Of a stretch of DNA of 61,460 nt, positions 50,235-59,516 are shown one piece after another. The notes under the pieces were generated by a model. It was not told where the DNA came from. It did no database searches and worked only from the letters and a program-made list of their open reading frames with translations. Position numbers and translations under genes: made by a program. The stretch covers positions 1-61,460 of the forward strand of contig NZ_VJNO01000041.1 in the NCBI RefSeq assembly GCF_007096885.1, written 5' to 3'. Within the stretch, counting starts at the first letter, position 1; the number at the start of each line of letters is the position of its first letter. The stretch comes from Streptomyces sp. 130. GTDB taxonomy: Bacteria; Actinomycetota; Actinomycetes; Streptomycetales; Streptomycetaceae.

Positions 50235-51409
50235 TCCGCGGATCCTAGGCCGGATGCGAACGGGACGCTGAGGACCATGGTGAAGCCTTTGCCCGAACGG
50301 GGCTGCGTGGCCCGGGTGATGAGGGTGCCGTCCACCGAGGCGAGGCGTTCGGTGAGGCCGGTGAGGCCGTTGCCGGGCGTGGTCTTGGCGGTGCCCCGGC
50401 CGTCGTCGGCGACGGTCAGTTCGAGCACCCGCCCGTCCAGGGTCTGACGGGGGGCCAGGGTCACCGTGCAGCGGTGCGCGCCACTGTGGCGTACGACGTT
50501 GGTGATCGCCTCGCGCAGCCCCCAGGCGAGCACCTCCTCCGTCTTCTCGGGCAGCCCGTCGGGGATGTCGGCCGGGACGTCGGCGTCGACCCCGGCGGCG
50601 GCCAGCGCGGTGCGGGCCCCGGCCAGTTCGCCGGGGAGGGTCGGCCGGCGGTATCCGGTGACGGCACTGCGTACGTCCACCAGGGCCTGGCGGCTGACCT
50701 GTTCGATGTCCGCGACCTGGGCGGCAGCCAGCTCGGGCCGGTCGGGAAGCATCCGGCCGGCCAGCTCGCTCTTGAGGGTGATCAGCGAGAGGGAGTGGCC
50801 CAGCAGGTCGTGCAGGTCGCGGGCGAGGCGCAGGCGCTCCTCGTTGGCGGCGAGCTGCGCGACGGTGGCCCGGGCCTGGCGCAGCTCGATCGTGGTGCGG
50901 ACCAGCTGCCGTACGCCCGTCATCGCGAAGCCGCCCAGCAGGGCGGGGAAGACCAGGGCGGTGACGGTCTCACGCGCGTCCTCCAGGGTCGCGCCGACGC
51001 CCACCATGACGGCGGTGACGACCGGTACCAGCCACCGCGCGGTCCGCAGCGGCATCGTGGCACCGGCCGACACCGCCACGTACACGAAGAGGACCAGCCA
51101 GGGCGTGCCGAACGTCAGCGCCAGCAGCATCGCCAGGGCCCCGAGGAAGGCGATCGACGCCCGTACCCGGAAGAGGTCGGGCGCCTTCGAGGTGTGCCGG
51201 AAGACCAGGACCAGGTAGGAGCCGACGAAGACCAGCAGCCCGAGGACGCCGAGCGCGGTCGCCCACGGGGTGTGGTTGCCGTCGGCGAGGTCCTTGACCG
51301 GCGCGCTCATGAAGGCGAGCCAGATGCCGATCCACAGCAGCTTGATCCCGGCCTGCCGGGCGGCCGCGGGCGGCTTCCCGGGCCCCGCCGGCGTCTCGTC
51401 GTCGTTCAC
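50231..51409 (-). CDS. sensor histidine kinase (DesK-like)
   Basis: 392 aa. Five to six membrane helices fill residues ~20-160; the DHp has RLARDLHDLLGHSLSLI with the phospho-His at about residue 207, and the ATPase domain has REAITNVVRHS and GNGLTGL. DesK-type kinases sense membrane fluidity or envelope changes. GTG 51409 overlaps the permease stop (GTGA). Pairs with the regulator at 49623. Confidence 0.92.
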   Translation of the reverse strand: MNDDETPAGPGKPPAAARQAGIKLLWIGIWLAFMSAPVKDLADGNHTPWATALGVLGLLVFVGSYLVLVFRHTSKAPDLFRVRASIAFLGALAMLLALTFGTPWLVLFVYVAVSAGATMPLRTARWLVPVVTAVMVGVGATLEDARETVTALVFPALLGGFAMTGVRQLVRTTIELRQARATVAQLAANEERLRLARDLHDLLGHSLSLITLKSELAGRMLPDRPELAAAQVADIEQVSRQALVDVRSAVTGYRRPTLPGELAGARTALAAAGVDADVPADIPDGLPEKTEEVLAWGLREAITNVVRHSGAHRCTVTLAPRQTLDGRVLELTVADDGRGTAKTTPGNGLTGLTERLASVDGTLITRATQPRSGKGFTMVLSVPFASGLGSAE

Positions 51410-52161
51410 GCCTTCAAGGTGTCCTTCCGGTAGAGCCAGGCCGCGCCGCCCGCGAAGAGCAGGAAGTAGGCACAGAGGACGGCGACGTCCTTGGCGTGCG
51501 GCGCGCCGCCCGTCTCGACGGCCTGGCCGAGTGCAGCGTACGCGTGGGTGGGAAGCCACTCGGAGATGTTCTGGAGCCACTGCGGGAAGGTCGCGCTGGG
51601 CATCCAGAGGCCGCCGAGGACGGAGAGCCCGAAGTAGATGATCATCGTGACCGGGCGGACCGCGTCCCCGCTGGTGACGTAACCGATGGCGACGCCGAGC
51701 GCGGCGAAGACCAGGGAGCCGGCCCAGATGACTGCGGTCAGCGCGAACCACTGCCAGAGGTCGAAGCGGACGTGTTTGACGGAGGCGGCGACGAGGAAGA
51801 CCACGACGATGCACGGCAGGGTGACGATGGCGGCACCGGCGATCTTCGCCAGGACGTAGCCCCGGCCGGGCAGCGCGGTCAGCCGCAGCTGGCGCACCCA
51901 GCCCTTCTCGCGTTCCTTGGCGATGCGCTCGCTGTTGCCCATGAGGACGGCGGTCAGCGCGCCGAAGGAGGCCATGGAGACCATGAAGAAGGACTGGAGG
52001 GTCAGATCGGTGTGCGGGATCGTGGCGGTGTCGTTCTGGGTGCCGGAGATCAGCAGGTAGATCACCGACGGGTAGATGACCGAGAAGAACATGAACTTCT
52101 TGTTCCGCAGGGTGCGGGTGACTTCGAGCCGGATGAGGGCCCCGGAAAAGAGATTCAGCAC
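51406..52161 (-). CDS. ABC-2 type transporter permease
   Basis: 251 aa, six hydrophobic segments, with the conserved ABC-2 tail GLWMPSATFPQWLQNISEWLP near residue 200 close to the end. It exports a lipid, peptide or drug with the ATPase at 52155. GTG 52161 overlaps the ATPase gene by 7 nt. Confidence 0.9.
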   Translation of the reverse strand: MLNLFSGALIRLEVTRTLRNKKFMFFSVIYPSVIYLLISGTQNDTATIPHTDLTLQSFFMVSMASFGALTAVLMGNSERIAKEREKGWVRQLRLTALPGRGYVLAKIAGAAIVTLPCIVVVFLVAASVKHVRFDLWQWFALTAVIWAGSLVFAALGVAIGYVTSGDAVRPVTMIIYFGLSVLGGLWMPSATFPQWLQNISEWLPTHAYAALGQAVETGGAPHAKDVAVLCAYFLLFAGGAAWLYRKDTLKA

Positions 52162-53093
52162 GGCTTCTTGGCCTCCTCGGCCTCGGTGATGGCGACGAAG
52201 GCCTGCTCCAGGCCGAGTCCGGCGACTTCCAGCTCGCGCGGGTACAGACCGAGGCCGTAGAGGGCGTGCACGGTCGCGTCGGCGTTGTGCGACTGGATGC
52301 GCACCCGCCTGCCGGTGATGTCGAGCGAGGCGAGGAACGGCAGGGCGCGCAGGGCGGCCCGGTCGATCGCGCCCTCCAGTTCGAAGGAGATCCGGCGGGC
52401 CCCGGCCCTCGCCTTGATCTCGGCGGCGGTGCCGTCGGCGAGGAGGCGGCCCTTGTGCAGGACCAGGACCCGGTCGGCGATCGCGTCGGCCTCTTCGAGG
52501 TAGTGGGTGGCGAACAGGACGGTACGGCCTTGCTCGGCCTGTTCGCGCATGGTGGCCCAGAACGCCTGGCGGGCGGTGACGTCCATGCCGGTCGTCGGCT
52601 CGTCGAGGACGATGAGGTCGTTGGCGCCGGCGGTGGCCAGCGCGAACCGCACGCGCTGCTCCTGGCCGCCGGAGAGCTTGTTGACCATCCGGCCGGCGAT
52701 CGAAGCGATGCCCGCCCGGGCCAGCACCTCGCCGACCGGGTGGGGGCGCGGATGCAGGTCGCAGGCGAGCAGGACCAGTTCCTCGACGGTCACGTCCTCC
52801 ATCAGGCCGCCGCTCTGCAGCATGGCGCCGACCCGGCCGGCCCTGATGGCCTCCTGCGGGGTGGTGCCGAAGAGGCTGACCGTGCCGGAGTCGGCGGTGC
52901 GCAGGCCGAGGAGCAGGTCGAGGGTGGAGGACTTGCCGGCTCCGTTGGGGCCGAGGAGCGCCACGGTCTCGCCGGGATGCAGGTCCAGGGTGAGCCCGTC
53001 GACGGCGCGTACGTCCCCGTAGACCTTGCTGACCCGGTCGAAGCTGACCACCGCGGTGCTCGTCGCGGTCGCTCCGGTGGCTGTCGTCGTCAT
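52155..53093 (-). CDS. ABC transporter ATPase
   Basis: 312 aa. Walker A GPNGAGKSS near residue 53, signature LSGGQEQRVRFA, Walker B LIVLDEPTTGMD and the ATHYLEEAD switch. It is an export-type ATPase, first gene of the ATPase-permease-kinase-regulator operon. ATG 53093 follows no clear ribosome site. The palindrome at 53152 lies 59 nt upstream. Confidence 0.92.
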   Translation of the reverse strand: MTTTATGATATSTAVVSFDRVSKVYGDVRAVDGLTLDLHPGETVALLGPNGAGKSSTLDLLLGLRTADSGTVSLFGTTPQEAIRAGRVGAMLQSGGLMEDVTVEELVLLACDLHPRPHPVGEVLARAGIASIAGRMVNKLSGGQEQRVRFALATAGANDLIVLDEPTTGMDVTARQAFWATMREQAEQGRTVLFATHYLEEADAIADRVLVLHKGRLLADGTAAEIKARAGARRISFELEGAIDRAALRALPFLASLDITGRRVRIQSHNADATVHALYGLGLYPRELEVAGLGLEQAFVAITEAEEAKKPC

Positions 53094-53151
53094 GCGTCCA
53101 GCCTGGCCTGCCCGGGGTGCGCGCGGCAGGGTCAGCGGTCGTGTATCCGGG

Positions 53152-53165
53152 ATGACAGATGTCAT
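53152..53165. promoter_or_regulatory. perfect 14-bp palindrome, response-regulator site
   Basis: ATGACA-GA-TGTCAT, 59 nt before the ATPase start. LuxR-type regulators of ABC-exporter operons bind such short dyads, so this is the likely site of the regulator at 49623. Confidence 0.55.
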
Positions 53166-53308
53166 GCCGCCGGGGGTGACGGGTGTACGGGGGCCGGGTG
53201 CGGGGAAGCCGCCGCCCCGCCGGGGTGCGGTTCCGCCCGCTTGCGCCGCCGCCCCCGGCCGGGGTCCGGTCGGGGGCGGGAGGCACGGGGCGCGGGGCGC
53301 GGAACGGG

Positions 53309-55462
53309 TCAGCCGTTGCCGTCGAGGTCGATCGTGACCGTGCGCTCGGCGGGGGTCTTCCCCAGCAGCGCGCCCTTCATGGCGTAGGCCACGTCGTCCG
53401 CGCTGAGCTGGTGCTTCTTGCCGTCGCCCTTGGTGATCATGATGCCGTCGAAGACCCCGGCGCAGAGCCGGTCGATGGCCTCCTTGTCGTAGACGTCGAC
53501 CAGCTTCCCGTCGACCGCCTTCATCGACAGGATCTGCGGCAGCGACTTCGCCGGGCCGAAGGGGATCTCCTTGCCGCCGGCCCTGATGACGACCAGCCCG
53601 GACATCGCGGGCTCCGCGAACTCCTTCATCGCCCGGTCCAGTTCGGCCTGGCTGATGGTGGGTTCCCTGGTGACGACGGGCAGTTGGACGGTCCTGGCGC
53701 TGCCGGTCTCGACCTGGGCGCGGTAGGCGTCCCGGACGGCGCCCATCGACTTGTTCACGTCGATCGCCTTGCCGGGCTTGCCCGGCACCGCGACGGCCCG
53801 GCCCGGCTCGAACTTGATGGTGCCGTCCTTCACGCTGCCCGAGGCGCCGGCCAGGTCCTGGAGCGCGACGCCCAGCTTCTCCTCGTCCACCGGGAAGACC
53901 GGCTCGACGGTCCGCTCGCCGCCGAAGAGCGAGCCGATCACGGAGACCGGGTTGTAGTCGCTGCCGGCCGCGGCGCGCACGGTGGCCTGGCTGTCCAGGG
54001 AGAGCCCGGCCTTGTCCGGCGCGAGTTCCGTCTCCTTGCCGTCCACGGTCAGCTTGAGCGGGGTCGCGGCACGCTTGGCGAGCGCGGCGTCCAGCTTCTC
54101 GACGCCGTCCTCCTTCGTGCCGCCGCCGATGTCGACGCCGAGGACCGTGGTGCCCTTGGGCACGTCGGAGTGGTTCATCAGGAGTCCGGCGCCGTACGCG
54201 ACACCGAGCAGGCAGACCACCGCGGCGCCGAGCAGGACCAGCTTCGAGCGGCCCTTCTTGGCGGGCGCCGCGGGCGCCGGCTTCGGCGCGGGGCGGGCCT
54301 CGGCCGGCTTCGGCGCCGCGCTCCCGGGCCCGCCCGGACCACCGGGTCCGGTGCCCGTCGGGCCGCCCGGGACGTTCCGGTCGCCGGGCACGACGGGGAT
54401 GCCGCTGTTCAGCGTGTCACCGGAGACGTTGCCGCCGGGGCCGCCCGGGGGCGGGGCGAACTGCGGGGTGAGGATGGCGGTGTCGTCGGACATGCGCGGC
54501 GGCACCGCGCCCTGCCCGGGGCCGCCCGGGTGCAGCGGACCGGGGCCCGGCGGGAAGGGGCCGGGGCCGTCGAGGTCCGGGGTGAGCGGCGAGGTGCCGG
54601 CGGCCGGGCCCGTGGTGGGGCCGGCCGGGCCGGGGGTGCGGACGCCCGGGACGGAGGCGGAACGCGGGCCGCCCGGGCCCTCGCCGGGGCCCTGCGGGAA
54701 GTCGCGCTGCGGCCCGTCCGAGAAGTACGGCAGGTCGGTACGGGGGCCGGAGGGCGGGGCGACCCGGCCGGGGCCGCCGGGACCGCCGAGACCGGGTCCG
54801 CCGGGACCGGAACCGCCGGGTCCGGCCGGAGCGCCGGTGCCACCGGCACCGCCGGCACCACCAGCACCGCCCGTAACACCGGCACCACCGGCACCACCAG
54901 CACCGCCGGAGCCGGCCGGAGTGCCCGGGCCGCCGGTCACGCCCGGCACCGCGAGGCCCGCGCCGTCCGTGTCGCCGCCGGGCCGGCCCCCCGTCGGGGG
55001 CTTCGCGGCCGGGGGCTTGCGCGGGGCGAACCAGTCGCTGCCGCCGCTCTTCTCCTTGGGCGGCTTCTCGGACTCCGCCGGGCCCGCGTCCTCGCCGCTC
55101 TCGGCGGCCGGTGCCTGGGGCGTCCGCGGAGCGCTGCCGGACGCGGGAGCGCCGCCCGGACGCGGGGTGGCGCCGGTGCGCTCGCCCTCGCCCTCCGCGT
55201 CACTCACGGGCGTACGCATGACAACGGGCGGGATGGGGCGCGAGCCCGGGATGTTGATCCGGATGCGCGTCGTCAGCGTCGTCTCGGTCTTCGGCTCATC
55301 GGGCCGGTCCGCGCCTCCGGATACCTGGGACCCTTCCGGGGCGTCCTGCGACGGGTGCGTCGACGGATACTGGCGGGATCCGTACGGCGGCGTACCCGAG
55401 GGGTACGCGGCTCCTCCGCGACCCTGGGGCCCGGAGGACGAACTGTCAGTTTCACGACTCAA
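53309..55462 (-). CDS. peptidoglycan-binding protein with long Gly/Pro-rich N-terminus
   Basis: 717 aa. The first ~410 residues are disordered, rich in Gly and Pro (runs such as GGAGGAGG and GPGGPG), then one membrane helix (about 429-450) and an external C-terminal region of ~265 residues containing PG_binding_4-type repeats (KLDAALAKR, ELAPDKAGL). The N-terminal half therefore faces the cytoplasm. TTG 55462 with GGGAGAACC upstream is the only plausible start near the conserved part. Function in the cell wall unknown. Confidence 0.8.
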   Translation of the reverse strand: MSRETDSSSSGPQGRGGAAYPSGTPPYGSRQYPSTHPSQDAPEGSQVSGGADRPDEPKTETTLTTRIRINIPGSRPIPPVVMRTPVSDAEGEGERTGATPRPGGAPASGSAPRTPQAPAAESGEDAGPAESEKPPKEKSGGSDWFAPRKPPAAKPPTGGRPGGDTDGAGLAVPGVTGGPGTPAGSGGAGGAGGAGVTGGAGGAGGAGGTGAPAGPGGSGPGGPGLGGPGGPGRVAPPSGPRTDLPYFSDGPQRDFPQGPGEGPGGPRSASVPGVRTPGPAGPTTGPAAGTSPLTPDLDGPGPFPPGPGPLHPGGPGQGAVPPRMSDDTAILTPQFAPPPGGPGGNVSGDTLNSGIPVVPGDRNVPGGPTGTGPGGPGGPGSAAPKPAEARPAPKPAPAAPAKKGRSKLVLLGAAVVCLLGVAYGAGLLMNHSDVPKGTTVLGVDIGGGTKEDGVEKLDAALAKRAATPLKLTVDGKETELAPDKAGLSLDSQATVRAAAGSDYNPVSVIGSLFGGERTVEPVFPVDEEKLGVALQDLAGASGSVKDGTIKFEPGRAVAVPGKPGKAIDVNKSMGAVRDAYRAQVETGSARTVQLPVVTREPTISQAELDRAMKEFAEPAMSGLVVIRAGGKEIPFGPAKSLPQILSMKAVDGKLVDVYDKEAIDRLCAGVFDGIMITKGDGKKHQLSADDVAYAMKGALLGKTPAERTVTIDLDGNG

Positions 55463-55626
55463 AGCAGGTTCTCCCGATTGGCTCCGCCGCCCGTACTTCC
55501 CCCGTGCCGCAGCCCGGGCGCGCGAACCACCATACTGGCCGCCGCCGGCACACACCCCGCGACCGGGGGAAACGACTGCGCACCCCCCGGACGGACAGGG
55601 GGCATTACGGGATCGGACGGAGCACA

Positions 55627-56082
55627 TTACTTGGCAGGTCGGCCGCTTTCGGTCCGCTGCCCGGACGATCGCGGCATGGTGGCACAGATCACAGCGATGG
55701 CCATTCCGCCCAGCATGAAGAGCCCGAGGCCGAGCGCGTCACCGAAGACATAGTCCCCTTCGGGCCGCCCGCTGAGCAGAAAGACGATCGAAATCAGCCA
55801 TCCCGCCGCCGGTGCCACCGCGCCCGGCTGGGTGCCCGTCAGCGTGCGCCCGCCGTAGAAGAGGCCGGCCGCCGCCGCCAGGGCGATGAGCAGCCCGCCG
55901 GGGAACCAGGCGGGCTGGACGAGCGTTCCGGCGATGCCCACGACGGCACCGAGGACCGCGAGCCCGAACAGGGCGGCGATCCGGGCGGGGTTGAGGGGTG
56001 CGGCCAGACCACTGGCCGGAATGTCCTTCTTCTGTGCGTCCGTCCGTGCGCCGTCGGCCCGCGCCCTGCTGCTGCCGCTCAC
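55627..56082 (-). CDS. DUF6113-like membrane protein
   Basis: 151 aa with four hydrophobic helices (about 35-56, 61-77, 88-104, 114-136). It lies directly after mshB with a GTGA overlap, as the corresponding Rv1171-type gene does in mycobacteria. Function unknown. The family name is from memory. Confidence 0.8.
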   Translation of the reverse strand: MSGSSRARADGARTDAQKKDIPASGLAAPLNPARIAALFGLAVLGAVVGIAGTLVQPAWFPGGLLIALAAAAGLFYGGRTLTGTQPGAVAPAAGWLISIVFLLSGRPEGDYVFGDALGLGLFMLGGMAIAVICATMPRSSGQRTESGRPAK

Positions 56083-56978
56083 CGGTCCGCCCCCGGCACA
56101 CCCGCGAAGAGGTCCCGTTCCCGTTCGCCCGCCGGAGCACCCGGGGTGCCGCTGACCAACTCGTAGTACTCCGTGGTGAACACGGGCTGCGCCAGGTCGT
56201 TCGACAGGGCGAAGTACCGTCCCCGGACGGCGATCTGGGTGGCGTGCGCCCGCATCGCGGCGGTCTTCGCGCCCTCGTGTCCGGCGCCGTCGATCACGGC
56301 GGTGATCCGGTCGTCGTCCACCACGCCCGGTACGTCGCCGACCGCGGCGATCCCCGGGAACGCCTCCGGCGCCTCGGCGCGCAGCGCGGCGAACCCCTCC
56401 TCGGCGACCCGGCGCGGCACCCGGTTCCAGTAGACCTTGGCGATGGCGTGCGGAGCGCCGGAGCCGGGGCGGTACGCGGCGTCGGCGGCCAGCTCCGCGG
56501 CGCGGGTGGCGACCCGGTGGGCCTGGATGTGGTCGGGGTGCCCGTAGCCCCCGTCGGGGTCGTACGTCACCAGGACCTGGGGGCGCACCTCGCGGATCAC
56601 GTCGACGAGATGCCCGGCGGCCTCGTCCACGTCGGCCGACCAGAAGGCGCCGGGGCGGGTGTTCTGCTCGGCGCCCATCATCCCGGAGTCCCGGTAGCGG
56701 CCGGGGCCGCCGAGGAAGCGGTGGTCGGTGACGCCCAGCTCCTTCATGGCCGCCGCGAGTTCATCGATGCGGTACGGGCCCAGGGCGTCGTCCCGGTCGG
56801 CGGCGAGGTGGGCGAGGGCGGGCGGGATGATCTCGCCCTCCTCGCCGAGCGTGCAGGTCACCAGCGTGACCAGGGCGCCCTCGGCCGCGTACCTGGCCAT
56901 CGTGGCGCCGTTGTTGATCGACTCGTCGTCCGGGTGCGCGTGCACCAGGAGCAGCCGCCGGGCGGGAAGGTCCGTCAT
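56079..56978 (-). CDS. mshB: mycothiol biosynthesis deacetylase MshB
   Basis: 299 aa PIG-L type zinc deacetylase. HAHPDDES at residues 13-20 (His, Asp, Asp ligands) and the GYGHPDHIQAHRV site near residue 144 are intact. It removes the acetyl group from GlcNAc-inositol in the second enzymatic step of mycothiol synthesis, the main actinobacterial thiol. TAGGCT lies 6 nt before the ATG (leaderless). First gene of a unit with the DUF6113-like protein. Confidence 0.95.
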   Translation of the reverse strand: MTDLPARRLLLVHAHPDDESINNGATMARYAAEGALVTLVTCTLGEEGEIIPPALAHLAADRDDALGPYRIDELAAAMKELGVTDHRFLGGPGRYRDSGMMGAEQNTRPGAFWSADVDEAAGHLVDVIREVRPQVLVTYDPDGGYGHPDHIQAHRVATRAAELAADAAYRPGSGAPHAIAKVYWNRVPRRVAEEGFAALRAEAPEAFPGIAAVGDVPGVVDDDRITAVIDGAGHEGAKTAAMRAHATQIAVRGRYFALSNDLAQPVFTTEYYELVSGTPGAPAGERERDLFAGVPGADR

Positions 56979-56984
56979 GGGACC

Positions 56985-56990
56985 AGCCTA
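56985..56990 (-). promoter_or_regulatory. -10 hexamer TAGGCT, leaderless mshB
   Basis: On the minus strand it ends 6 nt before the ATG at 56978. Confidence 0.5.
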
Positions 56991-57029
56991 CGAGGCCCCA
57001 CGGCCGCCGCCCGCCCACGGGTGACCCGG

Positions 57030-57224
57030 TCAGAACTTGATGCCGCCGATCATGCCCGCCACGTTCGTGGTCAGCTCGGAGATGGTGGGTGCGATGGACG
57101 AACTGGCGAGATAGAAACCGAGCAGCGCGCAGACGACCGCGTGTCCTCCCTTCAGTCCGGACTTCCGGATCAGCAGGAAGACGATGATCGCCAGCAGCAC
57201 CACCGCCGAAATCGAGAGCGCCAC
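57030..57224 (-). CDS. small membrane protein
   Basis: 64 aa with one clear N-terminal helix (about 3-19) and one weaker hydrophobic stretch (about 27-45). GTG 57224 follows GGAGGTGAACC, an excellent ribosome site. No known family recognised. It lies between mshB and the S9 peptidase gene. Confidence 0.7.
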   Translation of the reverse strand: MALSISAVVLLAIIVFLLIRKSGLKGGHAVVCALLGFYLASSSIAPTISELTTNVAGMIGGIKF

Positions 57225-57376
57225 GGCGGTTCACCTCCATCTGTACGGTCGGGACTGGGCAGCACGCGTGGAGCCAGCAGGTTCATACCCACCGAGCGCT
57301 ACGGATCATAACTATCCGTGGCGCCGCATTGTTCGGGGCACAGCAGCACGAGGGGCGCACGGACGGGCGCGGCCGA

Positions 57377-57382
57377 TAGGTT
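57377..57382 (+). promoter_or_regulatory. -10 hexamer TAGGTT, leaderless start
   Basis: It ends 6 nt before the ATG of the S9 peptidase gene at 57389. Confidence 0.45.
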
Positions 57383-57388
57383 CGGCCC

Positions 57389-59515
57389 ATGACTTCGTCA
57401 GAGATCACGTTTCCGCTCCAGTCGGCCCGGACCATGAGATTCACCCTTGGGGCACCGCGCGCGTTCACGGTGTCACCCGACGGTGGACGCGTGGTCTACC
57501 TGCGCTCGGGTTCGGGTACGGACCGCTCGGGGCAGCTGTGGGTGCTGGACCTGGACGGGGGCGCCGGGCCGCGAGAACGCCTGGTGGCCGATCCGCGGGC
57601 GCTGCTGGGCGGTGCGGATGAGCGCCTGTCGGCGCAGGAGCGGGCCCGGCGGGAGCGCAGCCGCGAGGGCTCCTCGGGCATCGTGGGCTACGCGCTGGAC
57701 GGGGCCGCCGAGTCGGCCGCGTTCGCGCTCTCGGGGAAGGTGTACGTGGCGGATCTGGGCGCGGGCACGGCGCGCGCGCTGCCCGTTCCCGGCCCGGTGA
57801 TCGATCCGCGCCCCTCCCCGGACGGGCGACACGTCGCCTATGTGTCCAAGGGTGCCCTGCGCGTCGTCGGCGTGGACGGTGCGGCGGACCGGGCGCTCGC
57901 GGAGCCGGAGGACGGCCATGTCACGTACGGGCTCGCGGAGTTCATCGCGGCCGAGGAGATGAGCCGCGGCCGGGGCTTCTGGTGGTCGCCGGAGTCCGAC
58001 CGGCTGCTGGTGGCCCGGGTGGACGACGGCCCCGTGCGGCGGTGGTGGATCGCCGACCCCGCGCACCCCGAGCGCCAGCCGGCCGAGGTCGCGTACCCCG
58101 CCGCGGGCACGCCCAACGCGGTGGTGGGGCTCCAGGTCGTGGACCTGGACGGCAAGCGCACCGAAGTGGTCTGGGACCGGGCCCGGTTCCCGTATCTGGC
58201 GCGGGTGCACTGGTCCTCGTACGGGCCTTTGCTGCTGCTCGTCCAGGCCCGGGACCAGCGGAGCCAGCTGTACCTGGCGGTGGACCCGGAGACCGGGGCG
58301 ACCCGGACCGTGCACGCGGACGAGGACCCGGTCTGGCTGGAGCTGTTCCCCGGGGTGCCCGCGTGGGCGCCGGACGGGCGGCTCGTGCGGATCACGGACG
58401 AGGGCGGGGCGCGGCGGCTCGCGGTCGGCGACCGGACGCTGACCAGGGGCCGGCTGCACATCCAGTCGGTGCTGGACATCGGGGAATCCGACGTCCTGGT
58501 GTCGGCGTCGGCGGGCGCGGACGCGGCGGAGCCGGAGACCGGCGAGAGCCATGTGTACCGGGTCAACGAGCTGGGCGTCGAGCGGGTCTCCGAGGGCGTC
58601 GGCGTGCACACGGCGGTCCGGTCGGGCCGGGTGACGGTGCTGGTCTCGGCGACGCCGGAGCGGCCCGGGGCGACGGCGCGGGTGCTGCGGGACGGCAAGG
58701 AGATCGCCGTCGTGGAGAACCGTGCGGAGCGCCCGGTGCTGACCGCGCGGCCGGTGTTCACCGAAGGGGGCGCACGGCGAATTCCGTGCGCCGTGTTGCT
58801 CCCCACCGGGTACTCGGAGTCGGACGGTCCGCTTCCGGTCCTCATGGACCCGTACGGCGGACCGCACGGCCGGCGGGTCGTGGCCGCCCACAATCCGCAT
58901 CTCACCTCGCAGTGGTTCGCGGACCAGGGCTTCGCGGTCGTCGTCGCCGACGGGCGCGGCACGCCCGGCCGTTCACCGGCCTGGGAGAAGGCGGTCAAGG
59001 ACAATCTGGCGCTCAGCCTCGACGACCAGGTGGACGCCCTGCACGGGCTCGCGGAGCGCTTCCCGCTGGATCTGGGCCGGGTGGCCATCCGGGGCTGGTC
59101 GTTCGGCGGCCTCCTGGCCGGGCTGGCCGCCCTGCGGCGGCCCGACGTCTTCCACGCGGCGGTCGTCGGTGCCCCGGTGACCGACCAGCGGCTCTACGAC
59201 ACCCATTACACCGAGCGCTATCTCGGAGACCCGGCACAGAACCCGGAGGTGTACGCGTACAACTCGCTGGTCACCGACGCGGGCCTGTCGCACGCGGCCG
59301 AGCAGGTGCGGCCCATGATGATCATCCACGGTCTCGCGGACGACAACGTGGTCGTCGCGCACAGCCTGCGGCTGTCCTCGGCGCTGCTCGCCGCCGGCCG
59401 GCCGCACGAGGTGCTGCCGCTGAGCGGGGTGACCCATATGACCCCGCAGGAGAAGGTGGCCGAGAATCTGCTGCTGCTCCAGGTGGACTTCCTGAAGCGG
59501 TCGCTGGGGCTCTGA
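57389..59515 (+). CDS. S9 family peptidase (dipeptidyl-peptidase IV-like)
   Basis: 708 aa. An N-terminal beta-propeller (about 1-450) and a C-terminal alpha/beta hydrolase domain. Catalytic Ser571 (GWSFGG), Asp651 (HGLADDN) and His683 (GVTHM) have the spacing of DPP IV. No signal peptide, so it is cytoplasmic; it should trim dipeptides from peptides. Its neighbour at the end of the window is an oligopeptide importer. It ends 1 nt before the convergent membrane gene. Confidence 0.93.
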   Translation: MTSSEITFPLQSARTMRFTLGAPRAFTVSPDGGRVVYLRSGSGTDRSGQLWVLDLDGGAGPRERLVADPRALLGGADERLSAQERARRERSREGSSGIVGYALDGAAESAAFALSGKVYVADLGAGTARALPVPGPVIDPRPSPDGRHVAYVSKGALRVVGVDGAADRALAEPEDGHVTYGLAEFIAAEEMSRGRGFWWSPESDRLLVARVDDGPVRRWWIADPAHPERQPAEVAYPAAGTPNAVVGLQVVDLDGKRTEVVWDRARFPYLARVHWSSYGPLLLLVQARDQRSQLYLAVDPETGATRTVHADEDPVWLELFPGVPAWAPDGRLVRITDEGGARRLAVGDRTLTRGRLHIQSVLDIGESDVLVSASAGADAAEPETGESHVYRVNELGVERVSEGVGVHTAVRSGRVTVLVSATPERPGATARVLRDGKEIAVVENRAERPVLTARPVFTEGGARRIPCAVLLPTGYSESDGPLPVLMDPYGGPHGRRVVAAHNPHLTSQWFADQGFAVVVADGRGTPGRSPAWEKAVKDNLALSLDDQVDALHGLAERFPLDLGRVAIRGWSFGGLLAGLAALRRPDVFHAAVVGAPVTDQRLYDTHYTERYLGDPAQNPEVYAYNSLVTDAGLSHAAEQVRPMMIIHGLADDNVVVAHSLRLSSALLAAGRPHEVLPLSGVTHMTPQEKVAENLLLLQVDFLKRSLGL

Positions 59516-59516
59516 C

